A stretch of 31,190 bases of DNA from Novosphingobium sp. (GTDB lineage: Bacteria > Pseudomonadota > Alphaproteobacteria > Sphingomonadales > Sphingomonadaceae), in contig JAQVEQ010000004.1 in NCBI GenBank assembly GCA_028697875.1, forward strand, positions 1 through 31,190, given 5' to 3'. Positions 15,298 through 28,787 of the stretch are shown in pieces. Position 1 is the first letter of the stretch. Each line of letters opens with the position of its first letter. Position numbers and translations under genes: made by a program. The notes under the pieces are model-generated. The model did no database searches and was not told the DNA's origin. It saw nothing but the letters and a program-made list of their open reading frames with translations.

Positions 15298-16527
15298 ATG
15301 GCCCGGATCCTGCACGTTCTCGATCACTCGCTGCCGCTGCACAGCGGCTACACTTTTCGCACCCGCGCGATCATGAAGGCGCAGCAGGCCGCCGGACTGG
15401 ACGTGCGCGGGATCACCGGCCTGCGCCACCGGGCCGAAGGCCCCGCCTGCGAGGAAGTGGACGGGCTGATCTTCCACCGCACCCCGGGCGAGGCGAGCGG
15501 CCCTGCCGGTGTCAGGGAATGGCGCGAGATCGGCATGCTGGCCGACGCGATCGACGCCTTGTGCGAAACCTGGCGCCCCGACATCCTCCATGCCCATTCC
15601 CCCGCGCTGGACGGCCTCGCCGCCCTGCGCGTCGCCCGCAAGCGGGGCATCCCGCTGGTCTACGAAATCCGCGCCTTCTGGGAAGACGCCGCGGTCGGCA
15701 ACGGGACCGGGCGCGAAGGCTCGGTCAAGTACCGTATGACCCGCGCGCTGGAAAACCGGGTAGTCGCCGGCGCCGACTGCGTGATGACGATCTGCCACGG
15801 GCTGCGCGACGACCTGATCGCGCGCGGCCACAACCCGGGGCGCATCGGGATCATGCCCAACGGGGTCGACCTCGGCCTGTTCGGCACGCCCGCGCCGCGC
15901 GATGCCGCGCTGGCCGCCGAACTCGGCCTCGGCGAAGGCCCGGTCATCGGCTTCATCGGCAGCTTCTACGATTACGAGGGCATCGACGACCTGATCGCCG
16001 CCATGCCGATGGTCCTGGCCGAACATCCCGACGCGCGCCTGCTGCTGGTCGGCGGCGGACCGAAGGCGGAAGCGCTGGAGCGCCAGGCGGAAGCCTCGCC
16101 CGCCCGCGCGGCGATCCGCTTCGTCGGCCGCGTGCCCCACGACCAGGTGGAACGCTATTACGCCCTGGCCGACATCATGGCCTATCCGCGCAAGGCGAGC
16201 CGGCTGACCGAACTGGTAACCCCGCTCAAGCCGCTGGAAGCCATGGCCCAGGGCAAGCTGGTCGCCGCCTCGGACGTCGGCGGCCATCGCGAACTGATGA
16301 CGCACGGCGAGACGGGCACGCTGTTCGCACCGGACGATCCGCAAGCCTGTGCCGAAGCGCTGTGCTCCCTGCTTGCCCGGCGCGACGAATGGGATGCGCT
16401 GCGCCAGAGGGCCCAGACCCACGTGCGCCTGAATCACGACTGGGCGCGCAACGTCGGTCGTTATCAAGACGTTTACCAAGTTCTGTTAGGTGATGGAGCC
16501 ATGGCGCGCCTCCCGGCCGCCGCCTGA
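15298..16527 (+). CDS. Exosortase-A-associated family 4 glycosyltransferase
   Basis: A 409-residue GT-B fold sugar transferase. The opening ILHVLDHSLPLHSGYTFRT and YEIRAFWEDAAV match the PEP-CTERM/exosortase-A-associated glycosyltransferase family (TIGR04063, Daro_2409 type). The donor-binding half shows GFIGSFYDYEGIDDLI, LLLVGGGP, FVGRVPHDQVERYY and the acidic motif ELVTPLKPLEAMAQGK followed by DVGGHRELM and ETGTLF. It would use a nucleotide sugar to extend a lipid-linked glycan at the cytoplasmic face. ATG 15298 has AGGAAA upstream. It is transcribed divergently from the ligase/acyltransferase set, with 94 bp between it and the small frame, so this gap may hold promoters for both directions. 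No exosortase or PEP-CTERM substrate is in the window. Confidence 0.9.
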   Translation: MARILHVLDHSLPLHSGYTFRTRAIMKAQQAAGLDVRGITGLRHRAEGPACEEVDGLIFHRTPGEASGPAGVREWREIGMLADAIDALCETWRPDILHAHSPALDGLAALRVARKRGIPLVYEIRAFWEDAAVGNGTGREGSVKYRMTRALENRVVAGADCVMTICHGLRDDLIARGHNPGRIGIMPNGVDLGLFGTPAPRDAALAAELGLGEGPVIGFIGSFYDYEGIDDLIAAMPMVLAEHPDARLLLVGGGPKAEALERQAEASPARAAIRFVGRVPHDQVERYYALADIMAYPRKASRLTELVTPLKPLEAMAQGKLVAASDVGGHRELMTHGETGTLFAPDDPQACAEALCSLLARRDEWDALRQRAQTHVRLNHDWARNVGRYQDVYQVLLGDGAMARLPAAA

Positions 16528-16545
16528 GGCGGCAACCGGCTGGAA

Positions 16546-17649
16546 ATGGGGCCGCCGCAACCAATAATGGGGGTTCCAGGCACAGTGGTGCAGAAAACGC
16601 AGATGGCCGCCGGAAACAAGACCGCCAGAGCACCGATCAGCGCCCATCCGCTTTTCGCGGCGGTCGTGATCGCGTGGTTTGCCGCGCTGTTCGGCCTCAG
16701 CAGCGCAGTCCTGCCCGCGCGGTCGCTGGAGGCCCTTGCCGGCGCCACCGGCCTTGCCTCGCTCGTCCCCGCCGCCGCACCGCCCTTGGGACTGACCGCG
16801 CGAATCGCGATCGCTCTCGCCGCCGCCATGGCGGGCGGCATCGTCGGCTGGCTGGCCGCCCGCCAGGTCCGCGCCGCCCAGGCCGGGACGCGGGAGCACG
16901 GGCAGGCCCGGCGCACCCGCGAGGAGTGGCACGACACATCCGCCCGCCCGCCGCTACGCGCACTGGAGGAGCTCGAGAGCGAATCGTTCGACAGCTACAT
17001 CGACGACGTGCGGGACGTCCGGGCCGGCAGCGAAACGGCCGAAGCGCTTCCCCAACCCGCAGAACCGGAACAGGCAGAACCGGAACAGGCAGAACCGGAA
17101 CAGGCCCAACTGGAAGAGGCCGGAACGGACGGGCAAACCGGCGAGCACATGGCCGATGCCGCCTTGCCTGGCGAAGCCCCGGCCGTCGAGGAACACCGGT
17201 TCACCGCCGAAGCCATCCCGCCCCTCGCCGTCCACGCGCCCATTGCCTCCGCCTCTGCCGGAAAGCCCGTCACCCAGAGGCCGCTGAACCAGCTCGGCAT
17301 GGTGGAACTGGTCGAACGGCTCGCCCATGCGATCCAGGACCGCCAGACCGCCGCCCCGCCCGCCGGTGTTCCCGCCTTCGCAGCGGACGCGGTGAAGAAC
17401 GAGAACGCGGGCTACGGCTCGCTTCTCGGCCTGCGCCAGAATGCCGGGCCGGCCGCAACCGCAAGCGAACCGCTGGTCGTCTTCCCGGGACAGGAAGAAC
17501 GCCATCCGGCCGCGGCCGGACCCTCCCGCGAGGCTGTCGCATCCGGGACCGGCGCAGAGCCCGCCGCCCAGGCCGCCGGTCCGGAAGATACGGAACACGC
17601 CCTGCGCGCCGCCCTGGCCAACCTGCAGCGGATCAGCGGAGCGGCCTGA
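16546..17649 (+). CDS. Unrecognised protein: two TM helices, long acidic tail with AEPEQ repeats
   Basis: Product of up to 367 residues that I do not recognise. A short basic N-terminus leads to two predicted transmembrane helices (about 36-56 and 85-105). A long, mostly cytoplasmic tail follows, rich in Ala, Glu, Pro and Gln and probably disordered. It contains ESESFDSYIDDVRDVR (about 144-159), a tandem AEPEQ run (about 172-191), and two more ordered-looking stretches: LNQLGMVELVERLAHAIQ (about 246-263) and a C-terminal EHALRAALANLQRI. The last two could be helices that bind a partner. It begins 18 bp after the glycosyltransferase stop and may be co-transcribed with it. Start alternatives are ATG 16567 and ATG 16603; none has a good Shine-Dalgarno. 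Codon use matches its neighbours and there is no sign of transfer. Confidence 0.75.
   Translation: MGPPQPIMGVPGTVVQKTQMAAGNKTARAPISAHPLFAAVVIAWFAALFGLSSAVLPARSLEALAGATGLASLVPAAAPPLGLTARIAIALAAAMAGGIVGWLAARQVRAAQAGTREHGQARRTREEWHDTSARPPLRALEELESESFDSYIDDVRDVRAGSETAEALPQPAEPEQAEPEQAEPEQAQLEEAGTDGQTGEHMADAALPGEAPAVEEHRFTAEAIPPLAVHAPIASASAGKPVTQRPLNQLGMVELVERLAHAIQDRQTAAPPAGVPAFAADAVKNENAGYGSLLGLRQNAGPAATASEPLVVFPGQEERHPAAAGPSREAVASGTGAEPAAQAAGPEDTEHALRAALANLQRISGAA
17059..17118 (+). repeat. 15-bp tandem repeat, three exact copies plus one diverged
   Basis: GCAGAACCGGAACAG occurs at 17059-17073, 17074-17088 and 17089-17103 with no differences, then a diverged copy at 17104-17118. Each encodes Ala-Glu-Pro-Glu-Gln in frame. 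Identical copies suggest recent slippage, so copy number may vary between strains. Confidence 0.9.
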
Positions 17650-17755
17650 GCGGCCCGAATCCGCCGTTTCAGGCTGGCACGGCCCGCCTTCCGCCCCCGC
17701 CAAAACACGTCTCCGGCGCCTTCGCGGTTGCAAAAACGCATTGCTGACGCCATGG

Positions 17756-17842
17756 GGGAGGTTCGCGCTCCCTCGCTGCATTTGCGGCGAGGTGATTCGT
17801 GCGTTTCCTTGCCGAAGGGCACTGCAGGGGGTGCAGTTGCCC
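17756..17842 (+). promoter_or_regulatory. Hairpin-rich gltB leader region
   Basis: The 217-bp gap before gltB holds three potential stems: GGGAG/CTCCC (17756-17772), CCTCGC/GCGAGG (17771-17792), and GGGCA-CTGCA/TGCAG-T-TGCCC around a GGGGG loop (17817-17842, one bulged base). The first two share bases 17771-17772 and so exclude each other. The third ends 24 bases before the gltB ATG. No known riboswitch was recognised and no clear promoter was found. A structured leader is possible, but GC-rich DNA forms such stems readily. Confidence 0.35.
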
Positions 17843-17866
17843 GGCCTATGACAGGATGAGAGTTTG

Positions 17867-22507
<4,641 letters not shown>

Positions 22508-22524
22508 GGATCAGGTTGACAAAG

Positions 22525-23958
<1,434 letters not shown>

Positions 23959-23962
23959 CAAT

Positions 23963-24001
23963 GTGACGGAAGCGGACGGTTTCGCGCCGTCCGCCCGTCA
24001 C
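23963..24001 (+). terminator. Strong hairpin ending the gltBD operon
   Basis: GTGACGG (23963-23969) pairs with CCGTCAC (23995-24001), and GCGGACGG (23972-23979) pairs with CCGTCCGC (23987-23994), around a TTTCGCG loop with a two-base A bulge: 15 bp in all. It starts 4 bases after the gltD stop. The following sequence TCCTCCCGTTTG is only weakly T-rich. Confidence 0.6.
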
Positions 24002-24094
24002 TCCTCCCGTTTGCCGGGCTTGCCGCCCCGGCTGCGGTATTCTTCCTTCGGCGCCGTCTTCCCCACAGGAAGCGCGCGCAGAGGAGAACCGGAC

Positions 24095-24580
24095 ATGGCC
24101 ATACGAACCCGCGCGGCGGCGCGGCTGGCGCTGCTGCTGGCGGCCGCATTGCCGGGCGCCTGTTCCAGGCCGGGCAAGCCGCCCGAAGCCCCCCGGGGCT
24201 ATGTCATCGGCCTGGGCGAAATCATGGGCCTGACCCAGATGCGCCACGCCAAGCTATGGTTCGCAGGCCAAGCCGGAAACTGGCCGCTGGCGGCTTACGA
24301 ACTGGACGAGCTGAAAGAAGGCTTTGCCGACGCCGCGCACTACCATCCCCACCACAAGAACGTGCCCGAGCCGCTGGGGCGGATGATTGCCGAATATACG
24401 CAGGAACCGCTCGCCGAACTCGACACGGCGGTCGAACGGCAGGACAAGGCCCGCTTCGCCACTGCGTTCGACCATCTGACGCAAGGCTGCAACGCCTGCC
24501 ACGAGGCAGCCGGCTTCGGCTTCAATGTCGTGCAGCGGCCGACTGTCCCGCCCTATTCGAACCAGCGTTTCGAACCCTAG
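24095..24580 (+). CDS. Small exported c-type haem protein, class II cytochrome-like
   Basis: A 161-residue exported protein. The N-terminus MAIRTRAAARLALLLAAALPGAC is a signal peptide; Cys23 could be lipidated but the preceding P-G-A is not a standard lipobox. A CxxCH haem-attachment motif, CNACH, is at residues 132-136 near the C-terminus. A single C-terminal CxxCH after several amphipathic helices (IMGLTQMRHAKLWFAG, WPLAAYELDELKEGFADAA, MIAEYTQEPLAELDTAV, FATAFDHLTQGCNACH) is the layout of cytochrome c'/c556-type four-helix proteins. That family assignment is inferred from layout only. GAGGAG stands 8 bases before ATG 24095; the open frame extends upstream but without a signal peptide. It lies alone between gltD and a VOC protein gene. 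Confidence 0.8.
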   Translation: MAIRTRAAARLALLLAAALPGACSRPGKPPEAPRGYVIGLGEIMGLTQMRHAKLWFAGQAGNWPLAAYELDELKEGFADAAHYHPHHKNVPEPLGRMIAEYTQEPLAELDTAVERQDKARFATAFDHLTQGCNACHEAAGFGFNVVQRPTVPPYSNQRFEP

Positions 24581-24698
24581 CGCCCAGACCGGTACCCCCG
24601 CCCGCAGTTCGCGCATTTACCCCTGTCCTTGGCCGAAGTCATTTGACTGCGCGGCAGCAGGGCCCGAAAGACTCTGGACCACATTCGGGAGAGAGAAC

Positions 24699-25154
24699 AT
24701 GGGCTTGCGAGGCGTCAACCGCGTGATGATCGCGGTGCACGATCTGGAAAAGGCGAAAATCCTCTACAGCGATTTGCTCGGCGCGACTTTCCACGACGCG
24801 CACTGGACGGGCGAGCCATTCGGCATTGCCGTCTCGATCGCGTGGGACGCAGGCATCGAACTTTGCGCCCCGCTTCCGGGCCGCGAACAGGACAGTGCGG
24901 TTTCCGCCTTTCTCGCGCACCGGGGCGAAGGGGTAATGAACGTCTTCTTCGGCGTTGACGATGGCGATGCCGCAATGGAGCGCGCCGCCGCCCATGGTTT
25001 CGGCTGCGTCCATTCGCTGGACTACACGCAGGAGGAAATCGACGCACATCTGGGCGGATTTTTCCGCCGCTATCAGGAATTCATGATCGATTCGGCGGAG
25101 CGGTGCGGCTTTGCCATCAGCCTCGCCCGGATCGACGAAAAGGCAGACGGCTAG
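24699..25154 (+). CDS. VOC (glyoxalase/dioxygenase fold) protein
   Basis: A 151-residue vicinal-oxygen-chelate fold protein. The opening GVNRVMIAVHDLEKAKILYSD-LLGA is the classic first beta-alpha-beta module: a short strand with His16, then the helix that precedes the G-A turn. The second half (MNVFFGVDDGDAAMERAAAHGF) forms the paired module, and EFMIDSAERCGFAISLAR is the closing strand segment. VOC proteins use metal bound by His/Glu at the dimer or module interface for isomerase, dioxygenase or resistance reactions; the substrate here cannot be inferred. ATG 24699 has GGGAGAGAG upstream. Its TAG overlaps the TAG of the convergent ung gene in the palindrome CTAG. Confidence 0.85.
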   Translation: MGLRGVNRVMIAVHDLEKAKILYSDLLGATFHDAHWTGEPFGIAVSIAWDAGIELCAPLPGREQDSAVSAFLAHRGEGVMNVFFGVDDGDAAMERAAAHGFGCVHSLDYTQEEIDAHLGGFFRRYQEFMIDSAERCGFAISLARIDEKADG

Positions 25155-25837
25155 TCCAGCGACCAGTCGATCGCCCCGCGGCCATGCGCTTCGAGGAAGG
25201 CATTGGCCTTGCTGAACGGCTTCGAACCGAAGAACCCGCGATGGGCGGACAGCGGGCTCGGGTGGGGCGAGCGCAGGATCAGGTGGCGGCTGTTGCCCCG
25301 CAATTCGGGAACCCGCGCCGCCTTGGCCTGGGCATGGCTGCCCCAGAGGATGAACACGCTCGGCTCTTCCCGCGCGGCGACGGCGGCGACAGCCGCATCG
25401 GTAATCGCATCCCAGCCCTTGCCCGCATGCGAACCGGCCTGCCCCGATTCGACAGTGAGCGAATTGTTGAGCAGCAACACGCCCTGACGGGCCCATTTTT
25501 CAAGGTTGCCGTGCGCGGGAGGTTCGATCCCGAGATCGTCGCGCAATTCCTTGAAGATGTTCACCAGCGAAGGCGGCTGCCGCACGCCGGCCGGCACGGA
25601 GAAGCACAGGCCATGCGCCTGGCCCGGCCCGTGGTAGGGATCCTGACCGAGAATCACGACCTTGACCTTGTCGAGCGGTGTCAGCTCCAGCGCCCGCAGG
25701 CGGGTCCCGCGCGGTGGAAAGATCTGCTTGCCGGCATCCTCTTCCGCACGCAGCCAGCCGCCCAGCCGGCGCGCCTCGGGCGTGGTCAGGGCAGGCGTCA
25801 GGACCGGTTGCCAGCTTGGAGGAACGGCTTCGCTCAT
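25151..25837 (-). CDS. ung: Uracil-DNA glycosylase, family 1
   Basis: Removes uracil from DNA as the first step of base-excision repair. The 228-residue enzyme has the catalytic water-activating loop GQDPYHG (64-70, Asp66) and the following PGQAHGLCFSVP. LLLNNSLTVE (121-130) carries the uracil-binding Asn, and the leucine/minor-groove loop HPSPLSAHRGFFGSKPFS (192-209) holds the catalytic His192. This is the complete family 1 set. It is a single gene, convergent with the VOC gene with which it shares CTAG stop bases, and divergent from nrnC 78 bp away. No unusual replacements of catalytic residues were seen. Confidence 0.97.
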   Translation of the reverse strand: MSEAVPPSWQPVLTPALTTPEARRLGGWLRAEEDAGKQIFPPRGTRLRALELTPLDKVKVVILGQDPYHGPGQAHGLCFSVPAGVRQPPSLVNIFKELRDDLGIEPPAHGNLEKWARQGVLLLNNSLTVESGQAGSHAGKGWDAITDAAVAAVAAREEPSVFILWGSHAQAKAARVPELRGNSRHLILRSPHPSPLSAHRGFFGSKPFSKANAFLEAHGRGAIDWSLD

Positions 25838-25915
25838 GCCGTTTGCCTAGCGCCAAGACGCATCGCATGCCAGCCGGGGCTTCCGCTCGTGCACAGATCG
25901 GCCTAGGGAGCATCC

Positions 25916-26533
25916 ATGGCTGTCCATTTTCATGAAGAAGACCTGCCCGAAGGCGTGCTCGCGCCCGGCCCGGTCGCCGTCGATACCGAAACCATGGGGC
26001 TCATCACCCGCCGCGACCGGTTGTGCGTCGTCCAGATCAGCGATGGGCAGGGCGACGAGCACCTCGTCCGCTTCGCCCCCGGAAGCAGTTACGACGCGCC
26101 CAGCCTCAAGGCCGTGCTGGCCGATCCCGCGCGGTTGAAGCTCTATCACTTCGCGCGCTTCGACCTCGCCGCGATCCAGTATTACCTGGGCGTGATGGCC
26201 GCGCCGGTGTTCTGCACCAAGATCGCCAGCAAGCTGACCCGGACCTATACCGATCGTCATGGGCTGAAGAACCTCGTCAGCGAATTGCTGGGCAAGGAAA
26301 TTTCCAAGCAGCAGCAGCTGAGCGACTGGGGCGCTCCGGAACTGACCGACCCACAGCGCGAATATGCCGCGTCCGACGTCCGCTATCTCCACCAGTTGCA
26401 GGACGTGCTGGTCAAGCGGCTGGCCCGCGAAGGGCGGACGGAAATCGCGCAGGCCTGCTTCGACTTCCTGCCGGCCCGCGCCCTGCTGGACCTTGCCGGC
26501 TGGCCGGAGCACGATATCTTCAGCCACGATTGA
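25916..26533 (+). CDS. nrnC: NrnC-type nanoRNase / small RNase D-like 3'-5' exonuclease
   Basis: A 205-residue DEDDy exonuclease. Exo I is VAVDTETMG (Asp23, Glu25), Exo II is YHFARFD (Asp83) and Exo III is YAASDVRYLH (Tyr150, Asp154). The protein has the exonuclease domain only, with no HRDC domains, unlike E. coli RNase D (about 375 residues). Its length and segments such as FCTKIASKLTRTYTDRHGLK and KQQQ-SDW agree closely with NrnC of Bartonella, which degrades dinucleotides and replaces Orn in many alphaproteobacteria. It is often listed as ribonuclease D. It starts 78 bp from divergent ung; lptC follows 20 bp after its stop, so the three genes nrnC-lptC-lptA are likely an operon. Confidence 0.9.
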   Translation: MAVHFHEEDLPEGVLAPGPVAVDTETMGLITRRDRLCVVQISDGQGDEHLVRFAPGSSYDAPSLKAVLADPARLKLYHFARFDLAAIQYYLGVMAAPVFCTKIASKLTRTYTDRHGLKNLVSELLGKEISKQQQLSDWGAPELTDPQREYAASDVRYLHQLQDVLVKRLAREGRTEIAQACFDFLPARALLDLAGWPEHDIFSHD

Positions 26534-26553
26534 GGAGCGCGGCGCGGCCGGCA

Positions 26554-27201
26554 ATGAGCGAACAAGCCGACATCATCCGCGACCACAGGCGCGAATTCGC
26601 CGCCCCCAACGGGGCGCACGACAAGCTTGTGGCATGGCTGACGAAGGCCCTGCCGGCAGGCATCGGCGTGCTTGCCGCGCTGATGCTGCTGCTTCCCTTT
26701 GCCCCGCGCGGCGACATCAGTTTCCTGCTCGACCGCAACCAGGTCGCCATCATCAAGGACCGCCTGCGGGTCGAAAACGCCATGTACCGCGGCGTCGACG
26801 ACAAGGGCCGCCCCTTTTCCCTGACGGCGGGCAAGGCGGTACAGCACAGTTCGCGCGAAGCCCTGGTGCGGATGGAAGGCCTCAAGGCGAGCATCCTGCT
26901 GAAGGACGGCCCCGCCCTGCTGTCGGCCAGCAATGGCCGTTACGACATCGACAGCGAGACCGTGACGATCGACGGGCCGGTCCAGTTCACCGCTGCCGAC
27001 GGCTATCGCATGGTCGCCCGCGACGTGTCGGTGAACCTGGAAACCCGTCAGCTCGTCGGCAACGGCAAGATCGACGGCTCGACCCCCGCCGGCACGTTCA
27101 GCGCCGACCACATTTCCGCCGATCTTGGCGAACGCATCGTCGCGTTATACGGCAATGCCCGCCTGCACATGACTCCCGGCCAGTTGAGGATGCCGCAATG
27201 A
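26554..27201 (+). CDS. lptC: LPS transport protein LptC
   Basis: Inner-membrane-anchored periplasmic component of the lipopolysaccharide export bridge; it accepts LPS from LptB2FG and hands it to LptA. The 215-residue product has a cytoplasmic N-terminus of about 30 residues, one transmembrane helix (about 31-50, LPAGIGVLAALMLLLPFAP), and a periplasmic beta-jellyroll domain of LptC/OstA type (about 60-210). Typical are the repeated 'xA..A-x-V' strands such as GYRMVARDVSVNLETRQLVG and the ending with a short GERIVALYGNARLHM strand. The ATG at 26554 follows the nrnC stop by 20 bp; GAGGAG is 16 bases away, longer than usual. Its stop overlaps lptA (ATGA). Sequence conservation in this family is low, but size, topology and the lptA neighbour make the call firm. 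Confidence 0.88.
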   Translation: MSEQADIIRDHRREFAAPNGAHDKLVAWLTKALPAGIGVLAALMLLLPFAPRGDISFLLDRNQVAIIKDRLRVENAMYRGVDDKGRPFSLTAGKAVQHSSREALVRMEGLKASILLKDGPALLSASNGRYDIDSETVTIDGPVQFTAADGYRMVARDVSVNLETRQLVGNGKIDGSTPAGTFSADHISADLGERIVALYGNARLHMTPGQLRMPQ

Positions 27202-27725
27202 AGTTGACGCGCCACGCCATGACCTCTCTCCGCTACGCCACTGCCGGTTTCGTCCTGACACTGGCGGCGATGGGCAGCGTCCACCTTTCCGCCCAGATCC
27301 TGAAAGGGCACGATTCCAAGGCCCCGGTCAATTACGCGGCCGACCGGATCGAACTGCAGGACCGGCAGGACCGCGTCGTCCTCTCGGGCAATGTCGACAT
27401 CACCCAGGGCAACCTGCGCCTGCAGGCCGCCCGTACCACGGTCGAATATACCAATACCGATACGCTCAAGATCCAGCGGATCACCGCCACCGGCGGCGTC
27501 CACGTGACTCGCGGCACCGAAACCGCCAACGGCAATGTCGCGATCTACGACTTCAACAAGCGGGTCATTACCCTGGTCGGCAATGTCGCCCTGCGCCGCA
27601 ACGGCGATACGCTGAACGGCCAGCGGCTGACGATCGACCTCGCCACCGGCGTGTCGAGTGTCGACGGCAAGGCCGGAGGCGCCAGCGGCGGCCGCGTCAG
27701 CGGCAGCTTCTCGGTCCCCGGCTGA
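27198..27725 (+). CDS. lptA: LPS transport periplasmic protein LptA
   Basis: Soluble periplasmic protein that bridges LptC and LptD and carries LPS across the periplasm. The 175-residue precursor starts with a signal peptide (MKLTRHAMTSLRYATAG, hydrophobic TLAAMGSVHL, likely cleavage after LSA). The OstA-type beta-taco domain follows: INYAADRI-like VNYAADRIELQDRQDRVVLSG, VDITQGNLRLQAARTTVEY, and YDFNKRVITLVGNVALRRNGDTLNG. It ends in a Gly/Ser-rich tail. The start overlaps the lptC stop by 4 bp and has GAGGA at 7 bases. In many relatives lptB follows lptA; here the next gene is the convergent holA, only 9 bp away, so lptB must lie elsewhere. Confidence 0.92.
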   Translation: MKLTRHAMTSLRYATAGFVLTLAAMGSVHLSAQILKGHDSKAPVNYAADRIELQDRQDRVVLSGNVDITQGNLRLQAARTTVEYTNTDTLKIQRITATGGVHVTRGTETANGNVAIYDFNKRVITLVGNVALRRNGDTLNGQRLTIDLATGVSSVDGKAGGASGGRVSGSFSVPG

Positions 27726-27734
27726 ACGGGAGAG

Positions 27735-28778
27735 CTAGCGCTTTCCTGATGCCGCGCGGGCGATTTCCGCCAGTTCCTGCGCCAGAAGCACTTCGGACGC
27801 CTGGTTGTTGGACAGCAGCGCCCGGTGCAGGGCGACCAGCCGCTGGACCAGCCGTTCCAGCCGTTTTCCGTGCCAACGCCGCAATTGCGCCGCAAGGTCG
27901 CGCTTGTCGCGGAAGAAAACCCGCCGCGCCCGCGTTTCCTGTTCCAACAGCCCGGCAATGTCGGCGCGCGGACCGAGCTTGGCCGCCAGCTGGGCCAGCT
28001 GCGCGGTGCGCCGTTCGAACGCCAGGAGCAATCCGACCGGGTTAAGCGACATGTCCCGCATCCGCTTCAATTCGCCCGACAGACGCCCGACTTCCCCGGA
28101 CAGGACGGCATTGACCAGCGGCATGAAGCCATCCTCTTCCGTGCTCGCCCCGACCGCGTCGAGCGCTTCGCCATCGGCGGTGCGCGGCGCCTGCGGGCTG
28201 GCATCGAGGTAAGTCGCAAGCTTGGTCACTTCCGACTGCGCCAGCCGGACGTCGAGCCCCGAGGCCCGTGCGATCCGTTCCGCCAGGTCGCCGCCCAGGC
28301 GCACCCCGGCCGCGTCGGCCATCTGCCGCACCGATGCCGTGACCGCGGCAAGGTCGGGCGGATAGAACATCGCCACCAGGCAATCGTCCCGCCCCGCCAG
28401 CAGCTTGGCAGTGCGCGACTTGTCGGTGGCGGAAGTCGCCACGACCAGCACCGGGCAGGCGGCGCCTTCGCCTGCGTCCTTCGTCTCGAGCAGGATCTTG
28501 AGCGCGTCGTGCGCTTCGTCTCCATTGGCGCGAACGTAGATGTGGCGGCTGCCCCCGAAGAGGGAAGTCGAGCGCGCCTCGTCGCCCAGGCGGACCGGGT
28601 CGCGCCGCAAGTCGCCGCCGCCCATCTCGACCCGTTCGCCCGGATCGTCGAGCATGCCCGCGATCCTGTCGGCGGCGGCGGAAGCCCCGGCCTCGTCCTG
28701 CCCGCAGAAGAAGAACACGCCACACTGCCGCGCCGCCTTGGGGGCGGTGGCGGCAAAGTCGCGCTGGGTCGCCTTCAC
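27735..28778 (-). CDS. holA: DNA polymerase III, delta subunit
   Basis: Clamp-loader wrench subunit that opens the beta sliding clamp for loading onto DNA. The 347-residue protein has the three-domain HolA layout: an AAA+-like N-terminal domain (about 1-140; FFFCGQDEAGAS is a degenerate nucleotide-binding loop, as is normal for delta), a middle helical domain, and a C-terminal collar domain (about 210-345; ALSGEVGRLSGELKRMRD, GLLLAFERRTAQLAQLA). The start is GTG 28778 with TAGGATC upstream. It lies 9 bp after lptE on the same strand, and the leuS-lptE-holA order is common in proteobacteria. Convergent with lptA, 9 bp between stop codons. Confidence 0.93.
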   Translation of the reverse strand: MKATQRDFAATAPKAARQCGVFFFCGQDEAGASAAADRIAGMLDDPGERVEMGGGDLRRDPVRLGDEARSTSLFGGSRHIYVRANGDEAHDALKILLETKDAGEGAACPVLVVATSATDKSRTAKLLAGRDDCLVAMFYPPDLAAVTASVRQMADAAGVRLGGDLAERIARASGLDVRLAQSEVTKLATYLDASPQAPRTADGEALDAVGASTEEDGFMPLVNAVLSGEVGRLSGELKRMRDMSLNPVGLLLAFERRTAQLAQLAAKLGPRADIAGLLEQETRARRVFFRDKRDLAAQLRRWHGKRLERLVQRLVALHRALLSNNQASEVLLAQELAEIARAASGKR

Positions 28779-28787
28779 CGGTAGATC

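Noticed and set aside
16519..16533. GCCGCC-TGA-GGCGGC stem around the glycosyltransferase stop codon
   Set aside because: Only 6 bp, no T-tract, and the next gene begins 18 bp later on the same strand; probably chance.
17675..17690. TGGCACG that could be a sigma54 -24 element upstream of gltB
   Set aside because: The matching -12 element (TTGC at the right spacing) is missing; the bases there are GCCT.
17752..17859. A possible 35-codon upstream open frame ending 7 bases before gltB
   Set aside because: It has no Shine-Dalgarno, an unremarkable sequence, and no runs of Glu or Gln codons expected of a nitrogen-linked leader peptide.
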